Part shown: positions 17,137 through 26,275 of the stretch, piece by piece | Numbering within the stretch: the first letter of the stretch is position 1 | Layout of the letters: every line of letters begins with the position of its first letter | Source: Pseudomonadota bacterium | Lineage (GTDB): Bacteria; Myxococcota_A; UBA796; SXON01 | Length of the DNA: 64,000 nt | Reading direction: 5' to 3' | NCBI GenBank assembly: GCA_030684355.1 | Contig: JAUXTN010000186.1 | Location: 1 to 64,000, forward strand | Notes under the pieces: model-generated | What the model saw: only the letters and a program-made list of their open reading frames with translations | The model's database searches: none | Told to the model about the DNA's origin: nothing | Made by a program: the position numbers and the translations under genes

Positions 17137-17643
17137 CTGATCCCCCGCGCGGCGCAGGTCCGGAGCTTCCGACCCTGCGCCGCGCTCGTTTTGGTGGCGT
17201 GCACCGGCGGCGACGCCGACACGGCCTCCATGCCGACGGACGTTCCCCCGGCGATCACCACGGCGAGCGTGACCTGTGACGCCACCGTGCCCCGCTGGAC
17301 ATTCGCCGTCCAGACCGACGCGTGGACCGGCAACGGACAGGTCCTCCTCTCCACGGACGGCGAGTACGTCGAGAAGCACACGCTCTACTCGCAGAGCGCC
17401 GCCGCGGACGGGACCTCGGACACGCTGGAGCTGAAGCTGACCGTTGAGCCCGACTGGCGTGACGTGACGCTCGGGAGCACGACCGTGTTCAACTGCAACG
17501 AGCCGGACCTCACCGGGATCCTCCGGGTCTGGACCCGCGCAGGCGACGAGGAGGCGGATTGCCGGGCGTTCGGCGTCGCCTCCGAGCGCTGGACCACCTG
17601 GGATGCCAGCGCCACCTGCGCGAATGTGCTCGACCCCGGATAG
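17137..17643 (+). CDS. Third tandem secreted protein, divergent and with uncertain start
   Basis: The frame encodes a short hydrophobic stretch AALVLVAC that looks like a lipobox, then a 145-residue domain with paired Cys (SVTCDAT, VFNCNEP, EADCRAFG, ATCANV) comparable in layout to the two upstream proteins but much diverged. No ATG, GTG or well-placed TTG precedes the hydrophobic stretch. CTG at 17137, 8 nt after the upstream TAG, would give 168 residues and is the best guess. Either a rare start codon is used, or the gene is a decaying copy translated weakly or not at all. Unknown function. Confidence 0.5.
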   Translation: MIPRAAQVRSFRPCAALVLVACTGGDADTASMPTDVPPAITTASVTCDATVPRWTFAVQTDAWTGNGQVLLSTDGEYVEKHTLYSQSAAADGTSDTLELKLTVEPDWRDVTLGSTTVFNCNEPDLTGILRVWTRAGDEEADCRAFGVASERWTTWDASATCANVLDPG

Positions 17644-17654
17644 CGCGCGGCGCG

Positions 17655-18563
17655 CTACCGACCGTCCGTGAGCTGGAGCGCGAGCTCGATGGCCGCCTCC
17701 ATGCTGGCGGCGCTCGCCTTCCCCGTGCCGACGAGCTCGTCGGCGGTGCCGTGATCGACGCTCGTGCGCACGATCGGGAGGCCCAGGGTCCAGTTGACGG
17801 AGCGGCCGAAGTCGACGCGCTTGAGCGGGGCCAGCCCCTGGTCGTGGTACATCGCCACCACCATGTCCGACCGATCCGCCTGGTAGAAGGCGGTTTCGGC
17901 GCTGATCGGCCCCCACACGTCCAAGCCGAGCGCACGCGCATCCGCGCAGGCGGGGCCGATGATGTCGATCTCCTCGCGGCCGAGGAGGCCGGCGTCACCG
18001 GCGTGCGGGTTGAGGCCGCACACGGCGAGCCGCGGCCGCTCGAACCCGAGACGCTCTCGGAGTGCGCGATCGGCTGTCCGCAGGGTGTGGAGCACCTTCG
18101 CCCGCGTCACCGCGTCGGGCACCTCCCGCAGCGGGAGATGGACCGTCACGAGCGCCACGCGCACCGACCCGCCCACGAAGGCCATCACGGGCTCGTCCAC
18201 GCCGCACAAGGCCCCTAGGAGCTCCGTGTGCCCCGGATAGCCGAAGCCGCGCGCGGCGAGCCGCGCCTTGTGGATGGGGCCCGTCACGAGCGCCCGGGCA
18301 GTGCCGTCCAGGCAGGCGCGTACCGCCTCCCGGATGGCCACGACCTCGACCGGCTCGGAGGACGACGGCAGCACCAGCGCGCGGAGCCCACGTCCGGGGC
18401 GCAGGGAATCCACGATCTGGAGCTCGGGCGCGTGCACCCTGAGTGCATCGATGTCGCCGAAGAGGACGGCATCGACATCGAGCGTCCGCAGCGCACGTAC
18501 CGCCACCTCGGGGCCGATCCCCCGCGGATCGCCGGGGGTCACCACGAGCGGCGGAGCCGTCAT
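17655..18563 (-). CDS. pdxA: 4-hydroxythreonine-4-phosphate dehydrogenase
   Basis: A 302-residue protein that catalyses the NAD-dependent oxidation of 4-phosphohydroxy-L-threonine in the DXP-dependent pathway to pyridoxal phosphate. The family motifs are present: TPGDPRGIGPEV at the N-terminus, TGPIHK near 95, the metal-binding His residues in GYPGHTELLG, GLNPHAGDAG and MYHDQGLAPLK, and SVDHGTADELVG near the C-terminus. The ATG at 18563 overlaps the stop of the SurA-like gene as ATGA. Adjacency of pdxA and surA is a known arrangement in proteobacteria and supports both calls. Confidence 0.96.
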   Translation of the reverse strand: MTAPPLVVTPGDPRGIGPEVAVRALRTLDVDAVLFGDIDALRVHAPELQIVDSLRPGRGLRALVLPSSSEPVEVVAIREAVRACLDGTARALVTGPIHKARLAARGFGYPGHTELLGALCGVDEPVMAFVGGSVRVALVTVHLPLREVPDAVTRAKVLHTLRTADRALRERLGFERPRLAVCGLNPHAGDAGLLGREEIDIIGPACADARALGLDVWGPISAETAFYQADRSDMVVAMYHDQGLAPLKRVDFGRSVNWTLGLPIVRTSVDHGTADELVGTGKASAASMEAAIELALQLTDGR

Positions 18564-19654
18564 TGCAGCGGGGTGGCCCCGGGGGACGCCCCAGCCTGGG
18601 AGAGGCCGGGGAGCACGATCCGGATGGCTGCGCGACGACGCGCCTCCTGGAACCAGCGCTTCTTCTCGTCTTCGAGGCGGGACTGGAACACCTGCTCGGC
18701 GACCTCGTCCCGGCGCGCCTCGAAGTCATTCGCGCCCGCGGTTCGCTCGGCGACGCGCAGGAGGTAGACACCGTCACCGATGACGATGGGCTCGCTGACC
18801 ACCCCGACCGGCGCGTTCACCACGACGTTGTCCAGCGCATCGACCAGCTCGCCGGGCTTGAAGACGCCCATCTCGCCGCCCTGTTCGCCGAAGGGCCCCT
18901 GGTCATTCGCGCGCGACAACTCCGAGAAGTCCGCGCCCGCGATCGCCTGGTCGCGGATGGCCCGGGCCCTCGCCAGGACGGCCTCGCGGTCCGCCTCGGT
19001 GGCGCCCGGGGGCACGGCGAGTACGAGCGCCTGGATGCGCGCCGCCGCGGCGGTCGCGGGGGAGGCCCGGAGCCAGGCATCCCGGAGCTCATCCTCCGAG
19101 ACATTCACGCGAGGCCGGAGGACGGTCTGCGCAAACTTGATGTCGCGCAGGTTCTCCTTCAGCTCGTTGCGGTACTGGTCCCACGGCATGCCGCTGCGCT
19201 CGACCTCTTTGCGGAGGGAGTCCGTGTCCATGCCGTTCCGCTCGGCGATCTCGGCGATGGACATGTCCACCTCCTGCTCGCCCAGGTCAAGCTTGAGCGC
19301 GGCCATCTCCTGCTCGATGAGCCGGCGCTCGAGCAGCCGCTCGAGCACCTCGGCCTCTGCCGCCGGCCGCGCGTCCGGCCCGCGCTTGCCGACCACCTCG
19401 TCGATGTAGGAGCCGCCGAACGCGTAGACCTCGCTCAGCGTGATGATGTCCTCGTTCACGACGGCGGCCACGCGGTTCACGACCGCGCCCTCGGGCTTCA
19501 CGGCGGGCGCGGCCTCCGTGACCGGAGGCGCGGGCTCAGCAGCAGGCGGAGCCACGGGCGCGACCGCGCCCGGAGCGGGGAGCGCTTCGGCGGGCACCGG
19601 CCCTTCGGCCGCCCCCGCCAACCCGATCCCCACCAGAAGCCAGAGGAACGCCAT
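18560..19654 (-). CDS. surA: SurA-like periplasmic peptidyl-prolyl isomerase/chaperone
   Basis: A 364-residue protein with an N-terminal signal peptide (MAFLWLLVGIGLAGAA) and an Ala/Pro-rich linker. A SurA N-terminal helical domain follows, with NRVAAVVNEDIITLSEV near residue 60. A single parvulin domain lies at about 205-320 with FGEQGGEMGVFKPGEL and the GVYLLRVAER strand. Canonical SurA has two parvulin domains, so this is a short form. It would fold outer-membrane proteins in the periplasm. It follows another parvulin lipoprotein by 5 nt and overlaps pdxA. Confidence 0.85.
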   Translation of the reverse strand: MAFLWLLVGIGLAGAAEGPVPAEALPAPGAVAPVAPPAAEPAPPVTEAAPAVKPEGAVVNRVAAVVNEDIITLSEVYAFGGSYIDEVVGKRGPDARPAAEAEVLERLLERRLIEQEMAALKLDLGEQEVDMSIAEIAERNGMDTDSLRKEVERSGMPWDQYRNELKENLRDIKFAQTVLRPRVNVSEDELRDAWLRASPATAAAARIQALVLAVPPGATEADREAVLARARAIRDQAIAGADFSELSRANDQGPFGEQGGEMGVFKPGELVDALDNVVVNAPVGVVSEPIVIGDGVYLLRVAERTAGANDFEARRDEVAEQVFQSRLEDEKKRWFQEARRRAAIRIVLPGLSQAGASPGATPLQ

Positions 19655-19659
19655 CCGAC

Positions 19660-20739
19660 CTACTTGGGCGCCGGCGTCGGCGCGGCGCCACCGGCCCCGC
19701 TCGGAATGGCACCGGGAGCGGCGCCACCGGGCATGCCGGCGCCCTCGTCCTCGGCGCCCGCCTCGAGACCTTCCTCGCCTTCCTCACCCTCGCCAGCGCC
19801 GGGAAGCCCATTGCCGGGGGTGAAGGGACGACGGCTGTTCTTGATCTCGACCGCGGCGAGCTTGGCGTCGTCCACCTGGATGGTCGCGCCCGTCTTGAGC
19901 TTGGTGACGTAACCGTCGTAAAGCTCCTTCATCTTGTCGTTCTTGACCTTGCGGAGCACGGAGCCCTTCATCTGCTGGAAGGTACGCTCGACCTGCTCCC
20001 GACGGGCGGCCACCTGGACGATGTTGTAGCCGTCCGAGGTCTTGAAGACCTCGGAGACCGCGCCCGTCTCGAGCCCGAACGCCTTGTCGACGATCGCAGC
20101 GTCGAGGCCCGGCTTGCCTTCCTTGGAGACGAAGCCCACGTCGCCACCGCGACGCTTGTACGGATCCTCGGAGAACTTGGCCGCGAGGTCCTTGAAGCTG
20201 TCCGGGGTCTTGACGACCTCGCCGCGGATGCGGTCGGCTTCCTGCTTCGCCGCGTCGTCGGGGCGAGCCTCGGTGACCTTGATGAGGATCCGCTTGATCT
20301 GGACCTTCTCGGGCACCACGAACTCGCTCTTGTGCTCCTCGTAGTAGGCCTGGAGCATCTCGTCGTTGAAGTCGCCGTTCTTCACGGTGCTGTACACGTC
20401 CTCGCGGAGGAGCGTGTTCACCATCACCTTCTGGACCTTGGGATCGCGATCCAGGCCCTTGCGGAGCGCTTCGGCGTACAGGAGCTTCTCTTCGACGAGG
20501 CCGTCGAGGACTTCCTTCTTCTCTTCGGCAGAGAGCGCATCCCCGCTCGCGGGCGCCTTGCGGGCCGCCGCCTGCTCGAACTCCTTGGAGCCGACCACCA
20601 CGCCATTGACGGTGGCAAGCGTCTCGCCGACGTCGCCCTTCGCCTCCTGGCTCACGGGGGCATCCTTCGCGCCCGCACCACCGCCGCCGTCGCACGCGAC
20701 GACACCAAGAAGACAAAGGGAAAGCAGCACAGAACGCAT
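19660..20739 (-). CDS. Parvulin-type peptidyl-prolyl isomerase lipoprotein
   Basis: A 359-residue lipoprotein (MRSVLLSLCLLGVVAC, Cys at residue 16) with a SurA_N-like region (TLATVNGVVVGSKEFEQAA) and a parvulin domain (VQIKRILIKV, KFSEDPYKRRGGDVGFVSKEG, FKTSDGYNIVQVAARRE). A Gly/Pro/Ala/Glu-rich tail of about 60 residues looks disordered. PrsA-like folding or assembly of exported proteins at a membrane is the likely role. ATG at 20739 is preferred because GGAGGAAGG is well placed for it; ATG at 20748 is three codons longer. First gene of the PPIase-surA-pdxA cluster. Confidence 0.88.
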   Translation of the reverse strand: MRSVLLSLCLLGVVACDGGGGAGAKDAPVSQEAKGDVGETLATVNGVVVGSKEFEQAAARKAPASGDALSAEEKKEVLDGLVEEKLLYAEALRKGLDRDPKVQKVMVNTLLREDVYSTVKNGDFNDEMLQAYYEEHKSEFVVPEKVQIKRILIKVTEARPDDAAKQEADRIRGEVVKTPDSFKDLAAKFSEDPYKRRGGDVGFVSKEGKPGLDAAIVDKAFGLETGAVSEVFKTSDGYNIVQVAARREQVERTFQQMKGSVLRKVKNDKMKELYDGYVTKLKTGATIQVDDAKLAAVEIKNSRRPFTPGNGLPGAGEGEEGEEGLEAGAEDEGAGMPGGAAPGAIPSGAGGAAPTPAPK

Positions 20740-20881
20740 CGAAATCATCCTTCCTCCAGCACTGGGGCGCGGAACGCCGCTGTGTATCACAAACGGCCTG
20801 CCCCGCAACAGGCACCAGGACGGCGGTGACACGGCGCGACAGCACGGCGTCAACCGGGCGCGTTAGCCCAATCTCCGCGAG

Positions 20882-22543
20882 GTGAAGTTGGCCGGCGCCT
20901 GGTTCCGCACGCTTCGCGGGAGGTTGCTCGGGGGGCTTGGGCTGGGCGTGCTCTGCTTCCTCGCGGCGCTCGCGTACAACCAGGTTCAACTGGGACGAAT
21001 CGGCGCATCGCTCGAGGTCGTGAACCGGGTCTACTTGCCGATCGCGCGCCAATCCGCACGCATGGTGGGGCTCGTCGAGCGGGAGCGGATGGGGCAGGGC
21101 ACGCTGGATACAGCGCTGGCAGAAGCACGGGCGCTCGCCGCGGGCACCGCCACGCTCCACCCCGACATCGAGGAGCGCGCGGCTTTGAAGGCCGCCGCCC
21201 AACAGATCGAGGATGTTGCGGCCGCCCTGGCAGCATGGCGTACGTCCGCGGGCACCGAGTCCGAGGCGGGCGCCCGCGCCGCGCTCCGCAACAAGATCTT
21301 GCAGCTGTCCACGCTCGTCGAGGGGCGCGTGGCCGCATCGAGCGAGAAGGCGGCGTCGGCCCAGACCCGTGCTCGCAACGTGTCCGCGGGGCTCCTCGCG
21401 GTGGCCGTGCTCATCGGCGCTCTCCTGCTCTGGCTGACCGGCGCCGCCCTCCTCCCGATCTCGACGCTCACCGAGCAGGTGCGCCGGGTCGCCGCAGGGG
21501 AGCGCCCTGGACCGATGCCCGAGACGAACATCGAAGAGATCCGCACCCTGGCGCGCGCGTTCGACCAGATGGTGCGCGCGGTGGACGAGCGGGACCGCCA
21601 TCTCCACGCGCTCTCGCTCTACCTGCGGCGGGTGCTCGACAACATCGCCGCAGCCGTGGCCGTCGTGGAGGGAGACGTCGTGCGCATGGCGAACCCCGCC
21701 GCCCACACCCTGTGGGGCCTCCAGGAGGGCGAGCCGCTCCCCACCCCCCTCGCGCCGCTCCCGCACGGACGCCACGAGAACCTCCACGTCGGCGAGCGCC
21801 TCCAGGACGTGATCGTGCGGCCCTTCGGCGAACACGGCACCATCCTGCTCGGCGAGGACGTGACCGAGCGCCAGCGCGACCGCGAGCGCCTCCAACGCAG
21901 CGAGCGGCTGGCGCTGGTGGGCCAGATGCTCGCCCAGGTCACCCACGAGGTGCGCAACCCGCTCAACGCGATCTCCCTCCACGCCGAGCTGCTGGCCGAG
22001 GAGGTCGAGGGGGAGGAGGCGAGGTCCCTGCTAGACACGATCATCACGGAGATCCGGCGCCTCGAGGGCGTGACCGAGCGCTATCTCGATCTCGCCCGCC
22101 GCCGGCTCCCCGAGACCTCGCCGGAGGATCCAGTCGCGCTCGCACGCGGCGTCGTCGGCCTGGAGGAGGAGGCCTTGCGCCGCGCAGGGGTCACGGCCGA
22201 AGTGACCGGGGGCCCGCTCCCTACCGTCGAGATGGACGGGGACACGGTGCGCCGCGCCCTGTTGAACCTCCTCCGGAACGCAGGCGAGGCCGGGGCGCAC
22301 CACATCCGCGTTCACGTGCAGCTCGACGCCAGGACGCTGGAGTTCGAGGTCCACGACGACGGCCCGGGCATGGATCCCAGCGTGGCAGAGCGCGTCTTCG
22401 ACCCGTTCTTCTCCACGCGCGTGCGCGGAACCGGCCTGGGGCTCGCAATCGCGCGCCAGTCCCTTGAAGATCTCGGCGGTTCCCTGTCGTGCGAGACCGC
22501 CCCGGGCGCCGGCACGATCTTCCGTGTGCGTCTCCCGGCTTGA
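20882..22543 (+). CDS. Membrane sensor histidine kinase, NtrB-like
   Basis: A 553-residue kinase with a membrane segment at about 15-32, a periplasmic helical sensor region (33-165), a second membrane segment at about 166-190, and a HAMP domain (about 190-240). A PAS-like region follows (about 250-335). The HisKA box THEVRNPLN has phosphoacceptor His355, and the ATPase domain has N-box LLNLLRNAGEAG, DDGPGM and GTGLGLAIAR. It would autophosphorylate and pass phosphate to the adjacent sigma-54 activator 30 nt downstream. The sensory input is unknown. The start is GTG at 20882. Confidence 0.93.
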   Translation: MKLAGAWFRTLRGRLLGGLGLGVLCFLAALAYNQVQLGRIGASLEVVNRVYLPIARQSARMVGLVERERMGQGTLDTALAEARALAAGTATLHPDIEERAALKAAAQQIEDVAAALAAWRTSAGTESEAGARAALRNKILQLSTLVEGRVAASSEKAASAQTRARNVSAGLLAVAVLIGALLLWLTGAALLPISTLTEQVRRVAAGERPGPMPETNIEEIRTLARAFDQMVRAVDERDRHLHALSLYLRRVLDNIAAAVAVVEGDVVRMANPAAHTLWGLQEGEPLPTPLAPLPHGRHENLHVGERLQDVIVRPFGEHGTILLGEDVTERQRDRERLQRSERLALVGQMLAQVTHEVRNPLNAISLHAELLAEEVEGEEARSLLDTIITEIRRLEGVTERYLDLARRRLPETSPEDPVALARGVVGLEEEALRRAGVTAEVTGGPLPTVEMDGDTVRRALLNLLRNAGEAGAHHIRVHVQLDARTLEFEVHDDGPGMDPSVAERVFDPFFSTRVRGTGLGLAIARQSLEDLGGSLSCETAPGAGTIFRVRLPA

Positions 22544-22573
22544 CAGCTTGTCAGGCGGAGGACACTCTGTCAC

Positions 22574-23923
22574 ATGATCCTGGTCATCGACGACGAAGAG
22601 TCCAACCGGCTCGCGCTCGAGCGCATCTTCAACCGCGAAGGCTGGCCGGTCCGCGTGGCCGCGGATGGTCGACAAGGGCTTGAAATCCTGCGTGAAGGTG
22701 AGATTGGCGTCGTCGTGAGCGACCTGAAGATGCCCGGGATGGGCGGCCTCGAGCTGCTCCGGGCAACGCGCCAGGTCGCGCCCCAGGTCCAGGTGATCCT
22801 CGTGACCGCCTACGGCACCGTCGAAAGCGCGGTCGAGGCGATGAAGGAGGGCGCCTACGACTTCGTGACGAAGCCCCTCCGGCGCACCGAGGTCATCGCG
22901 TCGGTGCGGAAGGCGCTCGAGAAACACGACCTCCTGCGCGAGAACCTCCGGCTCCGTCAGCAGATCGCGCAAGCGGCGCCAGGCGAGCTCGTGGGGCAAT
23001 CCGGCGAGCTGCACGCCCTCATGGAGGAGGCCCGCCAGGTCGCGCCGTCCATGGCCTCGGTCCTCCTGACCGGGGAGAGCGGTACGGGCAAGGGCCTGCT
23101 GGCACGCTGGCTGCATACGATGAGCGCGCGCACGGGCCGCCTGGTCACCGTGAACTGCGGCGCGATCCCGGAGGCCCTCCTCGAGAGTGAGCTCTTCGGA
23201 TACGAGGCGGGGGCGTTCACCGGTGCGCACGGGCGCAAGGAGGGGCGCTTCGACATCGCCTCCGGCGGGACCTTGTTCCTGGACGAGGTCACGGAGATGC
23301 CGCTCCCGCTCCAGGTGAAGCTCCTCCGCGTGCTGCAGGAGGGCGAATACGAGCGCCTCGGCGGAACGAAGACGGTGCGCGCCGAGGTGCGCGTCGTCGC
23401 CGCGACCAACCGTGACCCCGAGCAGGCCGTGGCCGACGGGAAGTTCCGCGCCGACCTCTATTACCGCCTGAACGTCATCCGGCTCCACGTGCCCGCCCTG
23501 CGCGAGCGGCGTGCCGACATCGCGCTGCTCGCGCGACACTTCGCGTCCACGCACGCGGCGCGGAACGGCCGCGTCTTGCGTGGCTTGGAGCCGGAGGCGC
23601 TCGCGGCGTTGGAACGGCACACGTGGCCGGGCAACGTGCGGGAGCTGGAGAACGCCATGGAGCGCGCCGCCGTCCTCGCGCGGGAAGACATCGTGCGCCT
23701 GGGCGATCTCCCGCCTGCCATCCGGACGGCCGCCGCCACGACCAGCGAGGTCCCGCGCCTGACCTTCGCCCCGGGCACGCCGCTTCGGGACGTGGAGCGG
23801 CGCATGATCGAGGCGACCCTCCGGCAATGCAACGGCGATCGCTCGTTGACCGCCAACCTCCTGGGGATCACCGCCCGGACGATCTACCGGCGGGAAGCGG
23901 AGTGGCGCGACGGCGAGGGCTAG
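22574..23923 (+). CDS. NtrC-family sigma-54-dependent response regulator
   Basis: A 449-residue regulator. The receiver domain has the acidic pair D6/D7, phosphoacceptor D50 and K100. The AAA+ domain has Walker A GESGTGKG (167-174), the sigma-54 contact loop GAFTGA (213-218) and FRADLYYRL. The C-terminal Fis-type helix-turn-helix ends in LTANLLGITARTIYRR. It activates sigma-54 promoters when phosphorylated by the kinase encoded just upstream; GGAGGA precedes the ATG. Target genes are not evident in the window. Confidence 0.96.
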   Translation: MILVIDDEESNRLALERIFNREGWPVRVAADGRQGLEILREGEIGVVVSDLKMPGMGGLELLRATRQVAPQVQVILVTAYGTVESAVEAMKEGAYDFVTKPLRRTEVIASVRKALEKHDLLRENLRLRQQIAQAAPGELVGQSGELHALMEEARQVAPSMASVLLTGESGTGKGLLARWLHTMSARTGRLVTVNCGAIPEALLESELFGYEAGAFTGAHGRKEGRFDIASGGTLFLDEVTEMPLPLQVKLLRVLQEGEYERLGGTKTVRAEVRVVAATNRDPEQAVADGKFRADLYYRLNVIRLHVPALRERRADIALLARHFASTHAARNGRVLRGLEPEALAALERHTWPGNVRELENAMERAAVLAREDIVRLGDLPPAIRTAAATTSEVPRLTFAPGTPLRDVERRMIEATLRQCNGDRSLTANLLGITARTIYRREAEWRDGEG

Positions 23924-23929
23924 ACCCGC

Positions 23930-24466
23930 CTACTTGACCCACCGGCACATCAGGACGTCGTCTCGCCAGGTTCCGTCGGAAAAGCGATACTCCCTCTTCC
24001 GCCGCCCCTCTTCCTCGAATCCGAACTTCTGGTAGAGGGCCAGCGCCCGGGTGTTGTGCGCAAACGCGTTCAAGGAGAGCTTGTACACGGCCGGGCTCCG
24101 CTCGGCCCACTGCACGATCGCGCCGAGCAACGCCGAGCCGATGCCGACGCCGCGCACCCGGGCGTCCACCATCATCTCCAGCCGCCCCACGTGGTGCGTG
24201 CGCCGACGCCCCCCACCGACGACCTGTGCCCACCCGACGAGGGCGTGTTGGTGTCGGGCCACGAGGAACACACCGTTGTCCGAGCGCGCAGCGTCCCGGA
24301 TGACGGCGACCTTGGCGTCCACGCTCTCGGGGAACTCGTCGGGCTGCGTGATGAACCACTCGCCCTCGGCGAGCACGCGCCGATGCAACGCCAGGATCGC
24401 CGGAGCGTCACCGGGGACGGCCGGTTCGACACGCATGGCCGCCGAATGAACAGCCGCTTCGTCCAT
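23930..24466 (-). CDS. GNAT-family N-acetyltransferase
   Basis: A 178-residue protein with the GNAT core: a central strand VGRLEMMVDARVRG, the acetyl-CoA pyrophosphate loop RVRGVGIGSALLG (Q/RxxGxG/A) and a C-terminal NTRALALYQKFGFEEEGRRK motif. It resembles RimI/YhhY-like acetyltransferases and would acetylate an amine on a small molecule or protein; the substrate is unknown. The ATG at 24466 is used; ATG at 24436, ten codons in, is also possible. It converges on the sigma-54 activator gene, with six bases between stops. Confidence 0.88.
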   Translation of the reverse strand: MDEAAVHSAAMRVEPAVPGDAPAILALHRRVLAEGEWFITQPDEFPESVDAKVAVIRDAARSDNGVFLVARHQHALVGWAQVVGGGRRRTHHVGRLEMMVDARVRGVGIGSALLGAIVQWAERSPAVYKLSLNAFAHNTRALALYQKFGFEEEGRRKREYRFSDGTWRDDVLMCRWVK

Positions 24467-24519
24467 CCCGGATCCCTAACCGACCAAGGGCAGCAGAAAC
24501 CAGGCCACCGGGCGGCTCT

Positions 24520-26118
24520 TTACGCGTCCGCCACCGGGGCGGCCGCGCCGGCGTCCGCCCCGGTCATGCCGACCAACCGGGCCCGGTAGGTGCCCATCGC
24601 CTTCGCGCGCTCGACCGCCGGGCTGCGGAGCGCCTGGCGGAGGGCGTGGATGGCGGCGCGCGCGACGTTGCCCGCGGGCGCCATGTAGTCGGAGGTCATC
24701 ACGTCCACCACGCGGCGGTCGATGAGGACCTTCAGCAACGGATGCGGGAATCGACCGGAGCGGGCGAGGAACAGCAGGGTGTTCGTGTAGCTGTCGTGCC
24801 GCTCGAAGAACATCCGGTCGTAGATCTCGGCCTTCTCGTCGTTCACCAGGCCGTCGCGCTCCGCGAGCGTATGGAGCGAGGTGCCCGGGTAGTAGATGAC
24901 CGAGAAGACCTGGAGCCGGTACGGCTTCGGCAGCTCGGCCACGAGCCGGAGCGTGTCGAGCTTGTCTTCGACGGTTTCGTAGGCGAGATCGTAGATGATG
25001 TCGTACTGAGGCGGCGCCGTACGGTCCGTGAACTTCGTGATGATCTCGGCGCTCTTGAGGATCTTGTCGTTCCCCATGGTCGAGCGCTTGAACAGCTTCT
25101 GGATGCGCTTGCTACCGTGCTCCACGCCCATCTGGATGCAGTGCAGGCCGGCATCGACCATCGCGGAGTACTTCTCCTCGGTGATCGTGCCGGGGCTGCC
25201 GAGCAGGTAGAACGGGTCACCCACGCGCGTCTTGTACTGGTGGGCGAAGTCGAGCAGGTCCGGCAGGGGGCGACCGAAGAACGAGTCGTCCGAGAACCAC
25301 ACGAAGTCGATGAACGGATACTCGCGCTTCACGTCCTCGAGCTCGCCGATGACGTGCTCGACGGAGCGGAAGCGCACATACCGCTGACGCTTGTAGAGGT
25401 CCCGGTAGAAGCTGTTGCCGCAGTAGGTGCACGCGTGCGGGCAGCCACGGCCCGTCATGGTCTGGTACCCAGTGCGGCCGAACATGCGGCTGACGGTGCC
25501 ATTGTGCAGGTACCGGCGAAGGAGATCCTTGGTGACGGGCATCAACTGCCCCTCGAACAGGATGTGGTGATCCTCCCGCGAGAAGTCGGGCGCCGGGTAA
25601 CGGTCCAGCTCCTGCTCCAACGAGCCGGGCGCGTTGCGGATGACGTCGGTGCCCTTCCGCCAGACCAGAGACTTGATGCCGTGCAGGTTCTGGTTGTCCC
25701 CGTTCTCGAGCCGCTCGCAGAGCTGCAGCATGAGGTCTTCGGCATCGCCGATCGCCACGTACTCCGCTTGGCGCGCACACTCGTCCGGTCGGACCGAAGG
25801 GTGGAAGCCGCCCCAGATCACCGGCTTGCCGAGCTGGGTCTGCACGGCCTTCGTGATCTGCCGCGCGGAGTCGTAGTAGTGGGTCATCAGCGTGACGCCC
25901 ACGAGGTCCGAGTCCGCCACGAGCTCGAGCATCTGCTCGATGACCTGCGGCGAATAGCGGTCTTCCGACATCCGAACGTGGACGCTCTCCCCGTCCCCCG
26001 CGAAGTCGGGCATGCAGATGACCTGCGTCGTGTGCCCGGCCGCGCGGAGCGTCGACGAAATCGAGCGCAACCCGTAGTTCGTGATGTCCGGGTAGGGGCT
26101 GATCAGGGAGACCTTCAT
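24520..26118 (-). CDS. B12-binding-domain radical SAM protein
   Basis: A 532-residue enzyme. Residues 1-140 form a cobalamin-binding-like Rossmann domain (MKVSLISPYP, VGVTLMTHYYDSARQ, KPVIWGGFHPSV). The radical SAM domain has CPHACTYC with the cluster cysteines at 226, 230 and 233, then FVWFSDDSFFG and IQMGVEHGS. The class B family includes methyltransferases and tailoring enzymes acting on lipids, hopanoids, antibiotics or tRNA, so the substrate cannot be stated. The ATG at 26118 follows a GGAG; a longer frame to 26184 has no family match. Downstream of, but 157 nt separated from, the Bat-associated genes. Confidence 0.9.
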   Translation of the reverse strand: MKVSLISPYPDITNYGLRSISSTLRAAGHTTQVICMPDFAGDGESVHVRMSEDRYSPQVIEQMLELVADSDLVGVTLMTHYYDSARQITKAVQTQLGKPVIWGGFHPSVRPDECARQAEYVAIGDAEDLMLQLCERLENGDNQNLHGIKSLVWRKGTDVIRNAPGSLEQELDRYPAPDFSREDHHILFEGQLMPVTKDLLRRYLHNGTVSRMFGRTGYQTMTGRGCPHACTYCGNSFYRDLYKRQRYVRFRSVEHVIGELEDVKREYPFIDFVWFSDDSFFGRPLPDLLDFAHQYKTRVGDPFYLLGSPGTITEEKYSAMVDAGLHCIQMGVEHGSKRIQKLFKRSTMGNDKILKSAEIITKFTDRTAPPQYDIIYDLAYETVEDKLDTLRLVAELPKPYRLQVFSVIYYPGTSLHTLAERDGLVNDEKAEIYDRMFFERHDSYTNTLLFLARSGRFPHPLLKVLIDRRVVDVMTSDYMAPAGNVARAAIHALRQALRSPAVERAKAMGTYRARLVGMTGADAGAAAPVADA

Positions 26119-26275
26119 CGCTGCGCTCCTGGCTCGGGCTCTCCACCTTAGACTCGCCGGCAATCGACCGCCAGTCCCCGACACGTCACGCGGCCTCTGT
26201 CTCCGCCAGAATGGCGGACCGGACTACCGAAGAGCAAGCCGTGCTTCGTGCATGCCCCTCGGAGTCGGAGGCCGA

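Noticed and set aside
26119..26275. A small gene or RNA between the radical SAM and lipoprotein genes
   Set aside because: No open frame with a ribosome site, no strong inverted repeat and no promoter pair could be seen in this 157-bp gap.
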